A DNA stretch of 64,000 nucleotides from Sordaria brevicollis (GCA_033439795.1 JAUTDP010000009.1:1612001-1676000), one strand, 5' to 3'; positions 23,401-36,152 are shown, counted from the stretch's first letter. Made by a program: numbers and translations. The notes: generated by a model from the sequence alone, not told the origin.

Positions 23401-25635
23401 GAGGAAGAAATATTTGGATTGACGGTAGACAGACAGTACATTGCCTCCATCCTGATGGAGATCATGAGTCCAGCAGACTTTGCCAAGGAAGACACCATCT
23501 ACCTCGATATGTTCATTGCCAGGAATCTTCCCAAATATCCTCAATACCTTCTCTTCACGGGTTCGACACTCACCAAGGTCCTGACCGGGCTATGTCAATA
23601 TCCAGGAGATGACCTTGCTGAGGACGCCCAACTTAGCGCCGAGTATCTACTCTCAGCTTACCATCCCTCAGACCTGCCTGACTTGATACCTCGGTTCAAG
23701 GAGGCAGGGTTCTACCGGATACTGAAGCGTATCTACAGAACAGACAAGCAGTATGGCCAGCTGATGCTGACATACTTCGAGGACCCGAACGAGCGCGATG
23801 CTGTCTTTGACTGTATCGAGCTTTGTCTTCGACCACATTCAGGTCTTACGCGTCGCCAGGTACAGGATGTGCATCAGGTCATTAAGGATCATGCTGGCAA
23901 ACTGGTCCAGATCGACTCTGCCAGAGCGGCGCAAGCAATTGAGACCTACGCTCCAGAGTTGCACTATCATATTTTAGACTCGGTTTCTGGGCAACCAAAC
24001 CTTCAGTATACTTACCTGAAGACCATACTGGAGCCTAACAAGGAGGTATTGAACGCCCACCCACCCCAGCAGGATCTTGTCGAGCGGTACTTGCAACTCA
24101 TGTGCCGTTTCGAGCCATCACATGTACCCGAGTATGTGAACACCGTCCAGGCCACGAACTTGAGCCTAGAGAAGTTACTGCCTACAATGGAAAAAACAGG
24201 CGTGATAGACGCTGCAGTCATACTGATGGCGAAAGAAGGGCAAGTGAAGGAAGCCATGGCCCGCCTGACGAGACACCTGGAGACACTTGAATCAGCCCTA
24301 CATGGTCTATTGACCGGAACCGCCTCTCAGTCACAAACGGATCTCAATCCCCAAGCGAGTGCCGAGGAACTCATGCATGCGTTGCAAAATTACACTCGTG
24401 TGGGTATTTGGCTTTGCCAGGAGCAAACCAAAGCCACTCGAGAGAGCGGTAATGCACGTCAACGGCACAAATCACAGCCTAAAGATGATCTCTCGTCCGA
24501 CGAGCAACTCTGGCTCAGCCTGATCGAGAGCTGCGTACAGATCACCAAGCGGGTTACTTCAGCCTTGCAGCCAGCAGCATCAGACGATGCAACACAAGGA
24601 CAACTTACCAATGGTGGATCTCACACCAACGGCGAGTCTGTCTTTGCATCGTTGGATACAGAGAAGCTTGTCACCTTGGTACGGTCCCTTGTGCAAAACG
24701 CCTTCACAACTCTCCTCTCAGCCACGTCAGCCCGTACCTCCCACTCTGCAAACACGGGTGACACACAACCTCCAGCGATAAACACCAACCTCTCCTTCCT
24801 CCGCATTCTTCGCGCATTCCTCACTCGCGCTGCGGCCTCTTCGCCTAACCTCGCAGATCTCCGGTCCGTTCTCTCCAGCATCTTCGCCGCGTACGCATAC
24901 GAGGAGTCTATTCTTGGCCTATCCAACCGGCTTTTGGAACGCAGTCTCTTTGTGAGTGTGAACCAAGCCGTTAAGCTCCGGCAGCGAGGGTGGCGACCCA
25001 AGGGCTCTACTTGTGAGGCTTGCGGTCGGCGGGTTTGGGGGCCTGGTGTGGCAGGGAATGTGTACGAGGCGTGGGAAGAGCGTCAAGCTGTTGAGGATCG
25101 TCAAAAGCAGGCGAGAAAGCAGCTCACCGTGGGCCCCGGCAACAAGGCGTCGGCTGATGCTAGCAAAAGGATATCAAATGATCTCCAGGGTCCTGGGGAA
25201 GAGTATCATGGCAATGGAAATGGAAACGCAAAGGGCAAGGGTAAGGGGAAGGAGGTGAGCCCGCGAGTTGAGCAGCACGATGAAATCCAGCAAACCAACA
25301 GTTCTGCTGGACATGAAGATATGCCAGGGCAGACGATGAAGCGCGAACAGAAGCTTAGCCCTCTGGTAGTGTTGGCTTGCAGGCACGTTTATCATCAAGC
25401 ATGTCTTGACGCTCTGGAGATGAAGAACGGGGGCGCTGTATCCAACGGAGACGGGTTTGGAGCGAAGAGGCAGTATATGTGTCCCATTGATAGGTGAGCT
25501 GGAGCTTATGGATTGCCTAAAAGGAGCTGATGGTTTTTTGTATGTTGAAGCGTTGTTAGTTGAAATATTGAATGCATCAGGACGCAGTTGGAGTTCTTGG
25601 ATTGTGCTTCCGAGTGGATAGGAGCCAGTATTTGA
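20453..25635 (+). CDS. VPS8: Vps8, CORVET tethering complex subunit with C-terminal RING
   Basis: Proposed exons are 20453-20836, 20896-25493 and 25581-25635 (1,678 aa). CORVET tethers early endosomes through Rab5/Vps21, and Vps8 is its Rab-binding subunit. An acidic low-complexity N-terminus (to about 170) precedes beta-propeller-like sequence with a WD-type strand (AGGHANGNIFTWDT), then a long helical region (about 480-1480) with the Vps8 central domain. Paired cysteines appear at about 1501 (CEACGRR) and a RING-like second half follows (ACRHVYHQAC, then CPID). The first donor could also be at 20831; both choices keep frame. Reading past 25493 stops after CPIDR at 25497, but a strong donor (GTGAGC) lies exactly there and splicing to 25581 adds QLEFLDCASEW-like residues. 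That third exon is inference. Confidence 0.87.
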
Positions 25636-25994
25636 TCCCGTAGCTCATCCGTATTTTGATCCGGTGTAAACAGAGACTGCCCGTGAGTTGGCGTGGCAAC
25701 CATCCGCGGAACGTCGTTTTCCCTGTAACTTTAGCTCATCCCCGCTGTAATTCAGCGCGCCTACCGCTACATAATCTGCTGTAAACTGTCAGGGGCACTT
25801 GCCGAGTATCCTTGGCGCGTTCACGACACTTCCCTTCGTCACTTACTTGAGACTACACCATAGACTTCACCCTACAACACCAACAATCTCAAACCAACAA
25901 GCGCATCAATACTTTGAACACCAACTCCTTACGCTGTCACTGTGCCAGATCTTGGGCAATCATCAAAGCTCCCGCTCGGCTCAAAACCTATGAA
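25636..25994. other. short intergenic region between VPS8 and PIG-P gene
   Basis: 359 bp; holds the VPS8 3' end and the leader of the next gene. C/A-rich near 25850-25920, otherwise nothing distinctive. Confidence 0.45.
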
Positions 25995-26987
25995 ATGAAT
26001 TCCACAAAAATGCACACAACATCAGAGGAGGAAGAGGAAGACGGCACGATGCTGTGTCATCCTTCATCAGAAGACCACCACGACTCAGGAGGAGGGGATT
26101 TCTACGGCGACGAAGAGGACGGGATCTCAGACATATCAGACGAGGAAGATGAAGACGACGATGAGCACCTCGCGCCTCCACCGCCCGTCTCCCAACACAC
26201 CTTCGCCCCTCCCTTCTACGGCCGGCCACCAACCCCTCTCCCGCCCTCCCCATCTTTAACTTCTCTCCTCCGTCCCTCGCGTCCCACCACCCCTGACGCC
26301 TCGGACGACGAGACGGTCGCCAACGGCGGCGCCGGTCCGGAAGGCAGCAGCGGAGCCGAGCCCCTTCCGCGCGCCAGCCCACGCGTGCCCACGTACGAGT
26401 ACTACGGCTTCGTGCTCTACCTGTTCAGCAGCCTGTCATTTCTAATCTATCTACTATGGGCCTACCTCCCTTCGCCCTTTTTGCACGCCTTGGGAATATA
26501 TTACTATCCGAACCGGTGGTGGTCGTTGGCCATCCCGAGTTTCTTGACCATGACGCTGGTGTACATCTACGTGGCGCTGGCGGCGTATAACACCGAGTAT
26601 CTGACGCTGCCACTGGGAAGCATCGAGACGATTGTGGATGAGGCGGCGCAGGTGGCGGTGGTGGATTCGAAGGGGCAGATTGTTAGGGTTGATAAGAAGC
26701 AGCCGACTGAGAGAAGGCATGGGCATGGGAGACATGTGTCGACGGATAGGGAGGTGTTGTTGCCCGGGGGTGGATTAAATTGGAGGGAGGTGTGGAATGA
26801 AGGTACGGATGCGGTTATGGATGTGCCGCTGGCGGGAGTTTGTGAGGTTTTGTACGGGGAGGGAAGGGAAAAGGAAATAGATGGGAGTGAGGAGGAGGAG
26901 CACGATGATTCTGAAGCAAAGAGTTTGCATGACAGTCTGGCGAACGGGCTGGTTGGTTCCAGAGTTGGGAGATCCAGATGGGGTTGA
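25995..26987 (+). CDS. PIG-P domain protein, GPI-GlcNAc transferase subunit P
   Basis: Single exon, 330 aa from the ATG at 25995; a second ATG 15 bases later is possible. PIG-P (Gpi19 in yeast) is part of the ER complex that adds GlcNAc to phosphatidylinositol, the first step of GPI-anchor synthesis. Residues about 132-205 are the PIG-P domain: YEYYGFVLYLFSSLSFLIYL is the first membrane helix, a short loop with PNRWWSLAIP follows, then the second helix and AAYNTEY. The N-terminal 130 residues are acidic and proline-rich, and the C-terminal 125 hold an Arg/His segment and a Glu-rich stretch. These extensions make it about twice the length of the human core protein, common in filamentous fungi. 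Confidence 0.88.
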   Translation: MNSTKMHTTSEEEEEDGTMLCHPSSEDHHDSGGGDFYGDEEDGISDISDEEDEDDDEHLAPPPPVSQHTFAPPFYGRPPTPLPPSPSLTSLLRPSRPTTPDASDDETVANGGAGPEGSSGAEPLPRASPRVPTYEYYGFVLYLFSSLSFLIYLLWAYLPSPFLHALGIYYYPNRWWSLAIPSFLTMTLVYIYVALAAYNTEYLTLPLGSIETIVDEAAQVAVVDSKGQIVRVDKKQPTERRHGHGRHVSTDREVLLPGGGLNWREVWNEGTDAVMDVPLAGVCEVLYGEGREKEIDGSEEEEHDDSEAKSLHDSLANGLVGSRVGRSRWG

Positions 26988-27588
26988 ACACGACACATGT
27001 TGTTGTGAAGATAGTAAGCTCCCTGGGACGAGTTGCTTGGTGGTTCCTTTCTTGCGTCTGTTAGAGAGCTGCTTGTTACTGCTAGAAAGTGCGAAATATG
27101 ATACCCATTTGTTCTTTTGGTGGTTGAGGCTGGCATGGTATGGAAGTGAAGCTGTTCTCCCATGAAAGCTGCATGTGCCATTCGGTCATGAGTTTGACTG
27201 ACGACAAGCCAGCAATATTATGAACTTTGATTGCAGCAAAGGTCAATGTTTCATCCCTTTTCACCATTCACTACGATTCACCAAAATCCCTTGACAGATC
27301 CGTGGGATTACCTTCCTCTTCCCGGTGTCCCTTGAGTGAAGGTAAAGGAGCCGTAGAGGTACGTACCGTTCGCGACCCACTTTTATATAGCTGCTCTTTC
27401 GTTCGCCCGCGTCTGGAGCTTCGACGTCAAATTCCAATTGATTTCCAGTTCATCGAACTCTGACGAAACGCGACGAGACCACACTGCCAGACGCGCAGCG
27501 TTCTTATAAAGGCCACCTCTTACACCACTTCTTATCGTCGATTTATACATATCATCAAAACTCCGTGCGACAGTTTCGGGCGCCCACC
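26988..27588. other. intergenic between PIG-P gene and ARP4
   Basis: 601 bp; 3' flank of the PIG-P gene and promoter of ARP4. TATA-like TTTATATAG occurs near 27382. No gene recognised. Confidence 0.45.
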
Positions 27589-29078
27589 ATGTCCCACCAA
27601 CAACCTCTCTCGTCGTCGGTCCAGCCGACTGACATCTACGGCGGAGGTAAGCTCGCCCAGACGCATCTGTCCATCGACATTCCACAGATGGTGAGGGCCG
27701 CAATTGACACATTGATCGTTTCTTAGATGAGGTTTCCGCGCTCGTCCTCGATCCGGGCTACTGCAACACCCGCGCCGGCTACGCTGGCGAGGAAATGCCC
27801 AAGCAAGTTCTCCCCTCTTTCTACGGCCACATCAACGGGCGCGACGTATTCGGCGACGAGTATATCGTGCCAAAACCGGGTTTCGAAGTGCGCAACTACA
27901 TGAACCGCGACAGCGTTGTCGAAGACTGGGATGCCGCCACCAGGATGTGGGAGCACGTTCTCGTCAAGCGCCTGCAGCCCGAGCGATCAACACCTCCCAG
28001 CAAAAACGGTCTCAACGTTAATGACGATGGCGACGTGCCCATGGAGGACAACGATGGCAACAACAACAACAACGAAGACGCTGTGGATGCGCTGGAGAAG
28101 CCGCTGGCCGAGAACCCTCTCCTCATGACCGAGGCGCCGTGGAACTCGGCCAAGGCCCGCGAGAAGGCCATCGAAATCAGCATGGAGACTTGGGGCGTAC
28201 CCGCATTCTGGCTCAGCAAGACTCCAGTGCTCGCGGCATTTGCGGCCGGAAAGGCTACGGCTTTGGTAATAGACGTGGGCGGTGCCAACACAAGCGTCAC
28301 GGCCATTCACGACGGCATGGTCCTCAAGCGGTCGATTCAACGGTCTCCAGTGGGCGGTGTTTGGCTGAGCAGCCAGATCCGCAAGATGTGGGATGGCAGC
28401 GAGCCCAAGGTCGACGTTGTGCCCCGATTCATGGTCGAGAGCAAGAAGCCCGTCGAGGCTGGCGCCCCAGCCGAAGCCAACCTGCGCAAGTTCAACTTTG
28501 ATATCCACCCATCCTTCCGCGCTTACGAGGAGGAGCGCGTCCTCACCGAGTTCAAGGAGTCCGTCGTCGAGGTGTGGCGTGGTCCTCAGCGATTCATGAC
28601 TCCCGGAACCGAAGATGCTGTCCGCACACAGCCCGGCCGAGTTTTCGAGATGCCCGACGGTAGCAATCAGATGTGGCGTGAGCAGCGGTTCAAGGTGTCG
28701 GAGGGCATGTGGGACGAGACGGCGGCCTACACCGAGGAGGGACGTGTCACCAAGGCCCAGACGATCCCGGCTCTCATCAAGGCGGCACTCGAGGGTGTCG
28801 ATGTTGACCTCCGCCCCAACATTCTCGGCAATGTTGTTGTCACCGGTAGCACCAGTTTGTTGAATGGGTTCAACGACCGTCTCAACCACGAGCTCACGCA
28901 GATGTACCCCGGCGTTAAGATCAAGATCCATGCAGCCGGCTTGACGACTGAAAGACGCTTTGGTGCCTGGATCGGTGGAAGCATTCTCGCTAGTTTGGGA
29001 ACCTTCCACCAGATGTGGATTTCGCGGAAGGAGTATGATGAGAATGGCGCGGGTATCGTTGAGAAGCGTTGCAAATAG
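27589..29078 (+). CDS. ARP4: actin-related protein 4 (Arp4/BAF53)
   Basis: Two exons, 27589-27646 and 27727-29078 (469 aa). Arp4 is a nuclear actin-like subunit shared by the NuA4 acetyltransferase and the INO80 and SWR1 remodellers, where it pairs with actin and binds nucleosomes. The actin fold is clear: LVLDPGYCNTRAGYAGEE at the start of subdomain 1, LVIDVGGANTSVTAIHDG as the second phosphate loop, NVVVTGSTSLLNGF, and RRFGAWIGGSILASLGTF near the end. An Asn/Asp-rich insertion around residue 116-135 marks Arp4 rather than conventional actin. Another Arp could be argued, but the diverged C-terminus and insert fit Arp4 best. It converges on the D-serine dehydratase-like gene, with 345 bp between stop codons. 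Confidence 0.9.
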
Positions 29079-29423
29079 GATATCGCATCGTTAGGCAGAA
29101 TAGTGGCCTTTGCATCATTAAATGAAGAGCCCCCTGCAAGTCACGCTCTGAGGGACATGACAAGGCATCAATAGCGGCGAGTAACGCCCGGATGGATAGT
29201 GCCCACCGTTGTTCACAGATTCATGGGGTATGGTCTGGGTCGAAAGTGGTGGTCATAAAGGAAGGGCATGGTATTTTTCACGTCGCTTGATTATTAGGCG
29301 GATGGATGCATGTTATGGATTGCACGATATGGCGCTGAGGCGTTCTGAAGAAAACTGGTTTTCTATTGCTTTGAGCACCTTGACAGATACATAGTAACGA
29401 AAGCCTGTATCGCCGATATTTAT
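29079..29423. other. convergent 3' intergenic region
   Basis: 345 bp shared by the 3' ends of ARP4 (+) and the D-serine dehydratase-like gene (-). Nothing further recognised. Confidence 0.45.
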
Positions 29424-31198
29424 CTACTGCGCAGGGTCAACTGGGTAGCCATGCTTCAGCCACCCATTCCATCTATGCCAGACGTCACAAACCGTATCCT
29501 TCCCTCCCGGGGTCCTCGAGTCGACAATGAGATAATAATCAAACCCGGCACCCATAATGCAAGCATGGTTTGGCCACACTCTGACCCTATCGCCCACCTT
29601 GAGCTCGGGTGCCTTCTTCCCTTTATCTCCCACCCAGGTCAGGATGCCGTGCTCCTGGCTGATCTTGCCGACCTGCCAGCCTCTAAAGTCGTCAGGGAAT
29701 TTTTCGTTAAGAGTCTTGTCGTCCTGGTCACTTTCGTTCTTTCCGGCAAGAACACCCCACGGCATCACAGCGCCCCAACCAGTGTAGGGCTTGTCACTGG
29801 TCCCATCTATGAGAGTCTTGTTTGCTAGACTAACGGGCTCGCGGCCGAGGGCTAGGGAGCCGGCGTTGATGAGAACTTCGGGAGTGCCGTTTACACCGCG
29901 CTCTGGGTAGACTGTTTGGTAGGGACAGTTGTTAGTGACATTGCCTGCTAGGAAACCCCAAGGGGGAAGAATATTCTCGTACCAGACGCAACTTCGGCGA
30001 CTACGCTGATACCGATATCCTGATCGGAAAGGAGGCCGGAGCGTCGTGCGTGAGTAGCTACTTGTTGTAGATCGAGGGTTGGGCTGCGCAAACAAGCAAG
30101 TTAGCACATATAATACCAGCAAAATGTCGGTCAGCGAGGTAGGTGATAAGCCAAACAACTCACTAAACACCAGCATGAACCTCAAGAACATATCCCTCCT
30201 TCTGCCACTGCGCCCACAACTTCCTCAGGTCCACCATGCTCGGCCCGGGCTTCTCCCCCGGCACATCAGTCTTGATCACGAACAAAGGCGTCTGAATGGC
30301 GGTCGCCGTCGGCGTCGCGCCCACTGACACCACGATCGGAGTTCCACGCTGCGGTGCCATTTCGCGGATCTGCTCGGCGGCAGCTTTTGCAAGAGTAAAC
30401 TCCGCATTAAGAGTCTGCGTAGCCTCGCCTAGCTTGCGCGCGCCATAGCTCTGGCCAGCGTGTGTGTACACGCCATGCAAGATGACCCATCCTTCACGTT
30501 CACCGTTCAGCAAGGCCTTGACCAGGGGGGCGAACTGCGGGGACTCAATCTTGACGCCCGCTCGGCCGTAGTTGGAGTCAATTTTGATGAACACTCGCGG
30601 AGAATAACCACCGGATTGACGGTGGATTTCCTTGACGAAGCGGAGCTGGTCGAGGTGGTCGATCATCACTGATAAGCCATCGGGACCGAGATTGGCGGAG
30701 ACGGCGGCCAGACGGGCCACGGCGGAGGCGAAGAGTGGGAAGGAGAAGAGCACGTTGACTTGGCGGCTTTGGGCTCGGTATTCCTGGAGAAGGGGCGTGA
30801 TGTTCTCAGCTTCGAGGATGGTTGAGACGATGAGCAGGGCTGGAGTGCTGGGGTCGTCGCCGACCTGGAGGCGGGTGAGCTGGGCTGTCTACAGTCATTG
30901 TTAGTTTTTGTTGCTGAACCGGAAGAAATCGAGATGATGATGATGATATCACCTTGTGAGTTTTGATATGAGCTCGCCATTGCAAACCGAGATCCTTGGT
31001 TGCTTCTAGCATGCGCTCACAGTTCACGGTGATTTGCTTGAGGTCGAGGATGACACTAGGAGTAGGGACCTCGGACAGCTTTTTGCCGATGAAGCTCATC
31101 TTCAGCTTCGTCTCGTTAAGACTCAGCTTCAACTCATCCAAAGTCTTCATTGCCTCGGTATCGAGCGGGTTGAGAAATCGTTCGAAAGATTGGTCCAT
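29424..31198 (-). CDS. D-serine dehydratase / D-threonine aldolase family, PLP and zinc dependent
   Basis: Four exons on the minus strand: 31198-30953, 30888-30164, 30083-29983, 29911-29424 (519 aa), all phases consistent. The family has a fold-type III alanine-racemase barrel and a C-terminal zinc domain and removes the amino group from D-serine (yeast Dsd1) or cleaves D-threonine. Residues 75-82 read RAHIKTHK, the conserved PLP-lysine segment. Later marks are KIDSNYGRAG, GVYTHAGQSY, VSVGATPTAT and EVHAGVYPTLD. The C-terminal WPNHAC near 470-473 supplies the zinc-binding His and Cys of D-serine dehydratase. Length exceeds yeast Dsd1 (about 430 aa), partly through loops such as the NESDQDD segment. 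D-serine dehydratase is the favoured function; D-threonine aldolase activity cannot be excluded. Confidence 0.9.
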
Positions 31199-32602
31199 GA
31201 TGAGTGAAATGTCCAGTGTTGTGGATAAACACTGAAGAAGATATTGAAAAGTGGATGGGTGATGAAGGGCGCAGATCACAAATATAAGTTTATCTCGGAC
31301 GAAGTTAATAATGACTCTATGGCCCACAATATGTGTATGCACACTTGAGTTGTAACATTGTATCCTTTGAATCCAACGGTTTACTGGGGTAGTAAATAGA
31401 GCCAACTTTAGCCATTCATTCTGAGCAATGATGACCAAGCAGAAACATGAGCAGTTCGTTACCACTTACTCAAGGTCTGGCTGTGAGTTGAAAACACCTT
31501 TCAAATTTGTACAAACGAAGTCATTATATAGGAAGTCGCTATGCACTCGCGTGGGGAGGATGGAAGTCCGAGGTCAGAATAACCCGAGCGACACCAGACG
31601 AGGCAAGTTATTCCACTTGCTATGGGCTTGCGCACCCTTGCGACCTAGACTGCAGCGGCAGTAATGAATGAACGGGACCGAAGAAACTTATAAGGGGATT
31701 CTGAGTGGTACAATTCTAGGTAGGTGCGGTCTGCTCCTCCTTATAATTGCGAGAGATCGATGGTTGTAAGTCCGGTGACGATTTGGCCGAACCTCAGGAC
31801 GACACCCATATTGGATAGACCTCGGCCGTCTGCTGTAGCTGCGGAAGCCTCCATCCGTTCTTTGCCGTTTCAGCCTCATTGTCGCACAAGGAGCGAAGCT
31901 TGCATTTCAATTTCTTGCGGTAAAACTGCAGAATTGGAGATATTGGAGGCGTAGTTGCTTCCAGATGTTTTATGGAAGTTCGAAACTTATACCACCGCGC
32001 CAGTAACTTCATGCACAGACCACAACCTGCACCTAGCGCCCCCAGTCATTGACCACCAGCTCGCTAGGCTGTCCCAGCCGGACCCCGGTCAACGGGCCCA
32101 CTTATTAGCCGACAGCGCGTGCCACCTACCGCGCAGTGGCCCCGACAGGCCGATTGTTCGCATTCAAGCATTCGACACTTCGCTTGCTCTCCGCGCTGTG
32201 AGTGGCAGTTTGGCAGTGTGCTTGCTTGTGGGAGGTTCCCATCGTTCCAACACTCACTTTTGCAACTACCGCAACTACCGCTGCAACCTCCCAACGTCAA
32301 CGTCGGCAACCTCAGCCTCGACTCACCCGACAGCCATTTCGACCGACTCTACCACAACGACGACAACCAACAACCCAGCGCGCGGCGTCCTCGACAACCC
32401 CACTAGCACTGAGCGCGCGCCCGCTTCACTTTGCTCTTGCCCGCCGCGGGCATTCTCGACGACTCCCTCGGCTCCAATATCATGATCTGACAGCTTAATC
32501 GGCCGCGCAACCGTTGGAGGGAGCAAGAGAGAGAGGGGCGGCGACTGGGCGACAGACGACGACACACAACCTCGAGGCGGCATCGCCTCTCCGCCAGCCA
32601 AG
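31199..32602. promoter_or_regulatory. divergent region between D-serine dehydratase-like gene and TAF1
   Basis: 1.4 kb between divergent start codons. From about 32270 it is C/A-rich and pyrimidine-rich, consistent with the TAF1 leader. Overlapping short frames at 31950-32500 look like composition effects. No gene recognised. Confidence 0.45.
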
Positions 32603-35600
32603 ATGCCCGCAGACAACGACGATTTTGATTTCAACGCCCTCAATGAGGAAGAATGGAAGGAGCAGAAGGCCCGGGATGAGGAGGCCATCCGCAAGGTCAC
32701 GAACAGTAGTTTCGATCCGGGCGGTAACGATGGCCTGAATCAAATCTTGGGGAACATCCATGCCGGAGGTGAAATCGATCAACGGGGCAAGGCGGACGAT
32801 GCTATCGACTTCGAGGACATCGACTTGAGCGACGAAGACGACCTACCCAACGACGAACCGAGCACTTCCGGCACCAGTGGCGAGCTTCCGAGCCTCATCG
32901 ACGACGCCGGCACTAATGATGACGACGACCTCTTTGGCGGCGACCCCTCCTCGCCCATGGACACAGCTCACGATGGCCTCAGATCTTCTCCACCACCGCT
33001 CGGTGCTGATGACGATGTCGATTCCAAAGAGCGCCCGGATGATACTGCCGGGGAGTCTCTCGAAGACCTGCGAAACCTCAACTTTGACAACGACGAAGAG
33101 CCCGATGCGACAAACCAAGATCCCGATATCCCCCCACCAGCCGAAAACTTCATCGATGCCGTTAAGCAGTTATTTCCTGGCTTCGAGGAGAATGCCATCT
33201 TGCATTGGAACGAGCTATTAAAGCCCAAGAATGCCACATGGATCTCGAAAAAGCCACCCAAGGCTCCCAAGCCTTTAATACCGTCAAAGCTCAGTTTGGA
33301 GTTGGATGCAGATCAGGAGAAACAGTTCCGGATTCCAGGCCCCGCTTCTGGCACAGTTTGGCAGAGGATCAGGGAAGCGGAAGCGAGAGGCCTGTTCTGT
33401 CTCGAAGAACCGGAGCCGTTGGAGCAGACCGATATCGAAGTATTCAATCTGGACGATGAAACGGATGCGGAAAGGATAGGTGGCTACACCCTTCAGGACA
33501 TTGCCACAATATGTCAGGACTGGGAACAGATGATCTTTCTGGGCGACAGCCTTGCAGCTGCCATTGAGCCGGGCCCACAGCCGAAATCTGACAACATGCT
33601 CATTAAGGATGAGCCTGATGAAGAAGCAGATTGGGATGCCATGTTCCTCGATGAGCCCGCTCCGAAGCGGAGAAAGATCGAAATTCCCAAAGGTCTTCCC
33701 TCTATCGCTCACTTTACGGCTCCAAACCTGGACGAGTTTGAGCAAGTCACTGCAAAGCTGGGCAAGCGGGTCATTCTCGACATGAACGACCCGTACTTGC
33801 TGATAGACGACGTCGAATCAGAACGGTCGTCCAAACGGAGAAAGACACAGCACAAGACTGTCCGCTTGGCGAACGGGAAAGCTGGACGGGATCTTACACA
33901 ACGCTTTAATTTCTCCTCGGACGCTGCTTACGACGCGTTGAAGGAGAACAGTCAGAACAGGGTCCGTGCAACGTTGGCTACTATCCCTGTCGAGCATAGT
34001 TTGCCTGCACAGAGACTGTCTTGGCCCTACTACCGCGTTAAGCTCGCGGCAAGTGATCCTCATAGTTATCACCGGCCTCAGCTCCAGCCTAGGAAGGATG
34101 CCCATCATCACATCCGCTTTGAGAAGCCCAACATTATTAAGCGGAAGATGATTAAGGGCAAACGCGTGAGCGAGGTGTTCAAGAGCACGCAGGACCTTTC
34201 TCTAAACGACAACTCCACCGCTATCCTTTTCGAGTACTGCGAGGAAATCCCTACTGTCCTGTCCAACTTCGGCATGGGACAGAAGATTATCAATTACTTC
34301 CGACGTGCGAAGGGGGCTGACAGTAGGCCCGAGAAGCGTGAGCTTGGAGAGACCTGTATCTTGATGCCTGAAGATCGGTCACCCTTTGCCATCTTCGGCC
34401 ATGTTCATCCCGGCGAGGTTGTGCCGACCCTTCACAACCACATGTTCCGTGCCCCTATTTTCAAGCACAACCCGAGGAATACAGACTTCCTAATTGGTCG
34501 TAGCAGTACCGGCCAAAAGGGCTCATCTTGGTACATCAGAAATATCGATCATCTTTATGTCGTTGGCCAGACCCTGCCTTCTATGGAAGTTCCAGGACCA
34601 CATTCCAGACGTGTGACTAACATCGCCAAGAACCGCCTCAAGATGGTCTCATACCGCTTGCTTCGAAAGAGCGACCATGTTACCCTTCATGACATCACCA
34701 AGCACGTAGCTGAGTCCAACGAGTCACAGAACCGTCAAAAGCTAAAAGAGTTCCTGCGCTTCAGAAAGGAGACAAAAGACTGGGCGCTGCCTGAAGGCGA
34801 AGAACTCATGCTCGAACCGGCGATTAGATCGCTTGTCAGGCCAGAAGAGGTCTGTTTGTTGGACGCGATGCAAGTGGGTTTGCACGAGATCGAGAAGGGC
34901 GGTTACGATGCTACCGATTCTATGAAGGAAGATGACATCGGAATCGATGTGAATGATGAGCTTTCCCCTGATGCTCTCGCGAACAAGATGGCACCGTGGA
35001 AGACTACCAAGGCATTCCTTGATGCTAGCCATGGCAAGGCTATGCTAGCAGTTCATGGTGCTGGCGACCCGACGGGCAAGGGACTGGGCATCAGTTTCTT
35101 GAGGACCTCCATGAAGGGCGGCTACCTCGAGCAGCTCCAAGGACCAATGGCTACATCAGCTGACGCCATCGAGCGGCAGCGCAAAGCGAACGGTGGTCAC
35201 ATGTACAATGTCAAGAATCAAGACACACTGTACACCGAGGCCCTCACCGATATTTGGAATCGCCAGCGTGAGAGTCTCTTGGATTCCCAAGAACACGATG
35301 ATGAAGACGTGCTTAGGCAAGAGGATGAAGACGAGCGGTTCAACCAAGGAAACCAGTTTGCACAGACCCCTCTGGTCCAAGACGGGTTCAGCCAGATCAG
35401 CCAGAGCGCGGCCAGTGGTATCAACCGGAAGAAGCTCGTCATCAAGAGGGAGGTGAAAGATGAAACTGGTCAAACCCGGACTGTGACAGAAGTCGTAAGG
35501 GACCCTACTGTCATAGCTCAGTATATCAAGAGGCGTCGCCAAGAGCAGAAGTCGGAGATCGAGTAAGTAACGCCAATACAGGGTTGAGAAGGGACATTAC

Positions 35601-36152
35601 TAACTTTTTGTTTTCGCAGCATCTACAATGCTAAATTCACTGGAGATGAAGAGCACGACGCCGTTATTCGTGAACTGTACGTCATCGTCACCCACTCACC
35701 AGCTGCACTTGAAAGCGCCGCATACTGACAATCTATTGTGTAGGCTGGAGAAGGAGCACGACCGTCTCATGAAGAACAAGATGAGAACAATGAAGCGCGA
35801 GAGGCAGAAGCAGCTGCAACAGCGACTCAAGAGCGGAGGAACTCTGCCCCTTGACAACGACGACGGATCGTTGGAGCCGTCGATTGAGAAGGCCACTGGA
35901 ACAACGCGGAGATGCGCCAATTGTGGAGCTAAGGGCCACATCAAGACGAACAAAAAGTAAGTTTCTTCTGTGTCCGCACGTTGTGTGTCTCCCGTTAATG
36001 TCCAATCGTTGTCTAACGCGGAATGTAACAGGCTCTGTCCGTTGCTCAATGGCTCTATCACAAAGGATCAAAACCAAGATGATGGTGCATCTGGTGCTGG
36101 CTCACCCAACCCGAACGCACCGGTCGCTGCTAGTTTCATGAGTCCCAATTAG
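32603..36152 (+). CDS. TAF1: TFIID subunit TAF1 (TAF145/250 homologue)
   Basis: Four exons: 32603-35562, 35620-35676, 35744-35956, 36032-36152 (1,116 aa). TAF1 is the scaffold of TFIID that contacts TBP and core promoters. The N-terminal 190 residues are very acidic, as expected for the TBP-inhibitory region. The central TAF1 (DUF3591) domain carries FAIFGHVHPGEVVPTLHN near residue 594, then RAPIFKHN, DFLIGRS and YVVGQTLPSMEVPGPHSRR. The last exons encode a basic coiled-coil-like stretch (RTMKRERQKQLQQRL) and the zinc knuckle CANCGAKGHIKTNKKLCP near 1063, split by the last intron. No bromodomains follow, as in yeast and unlike animals. Exon 2 is only 57 bp. Assignment is firm. Confidence 0.93.

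Noticed and set aside
27987..29009. 340-codon minus-strand frame opposite ARP4
   Set aside because: Exact antisense of a well-supported actin-related gene; a shadow of its GC-biased codons.
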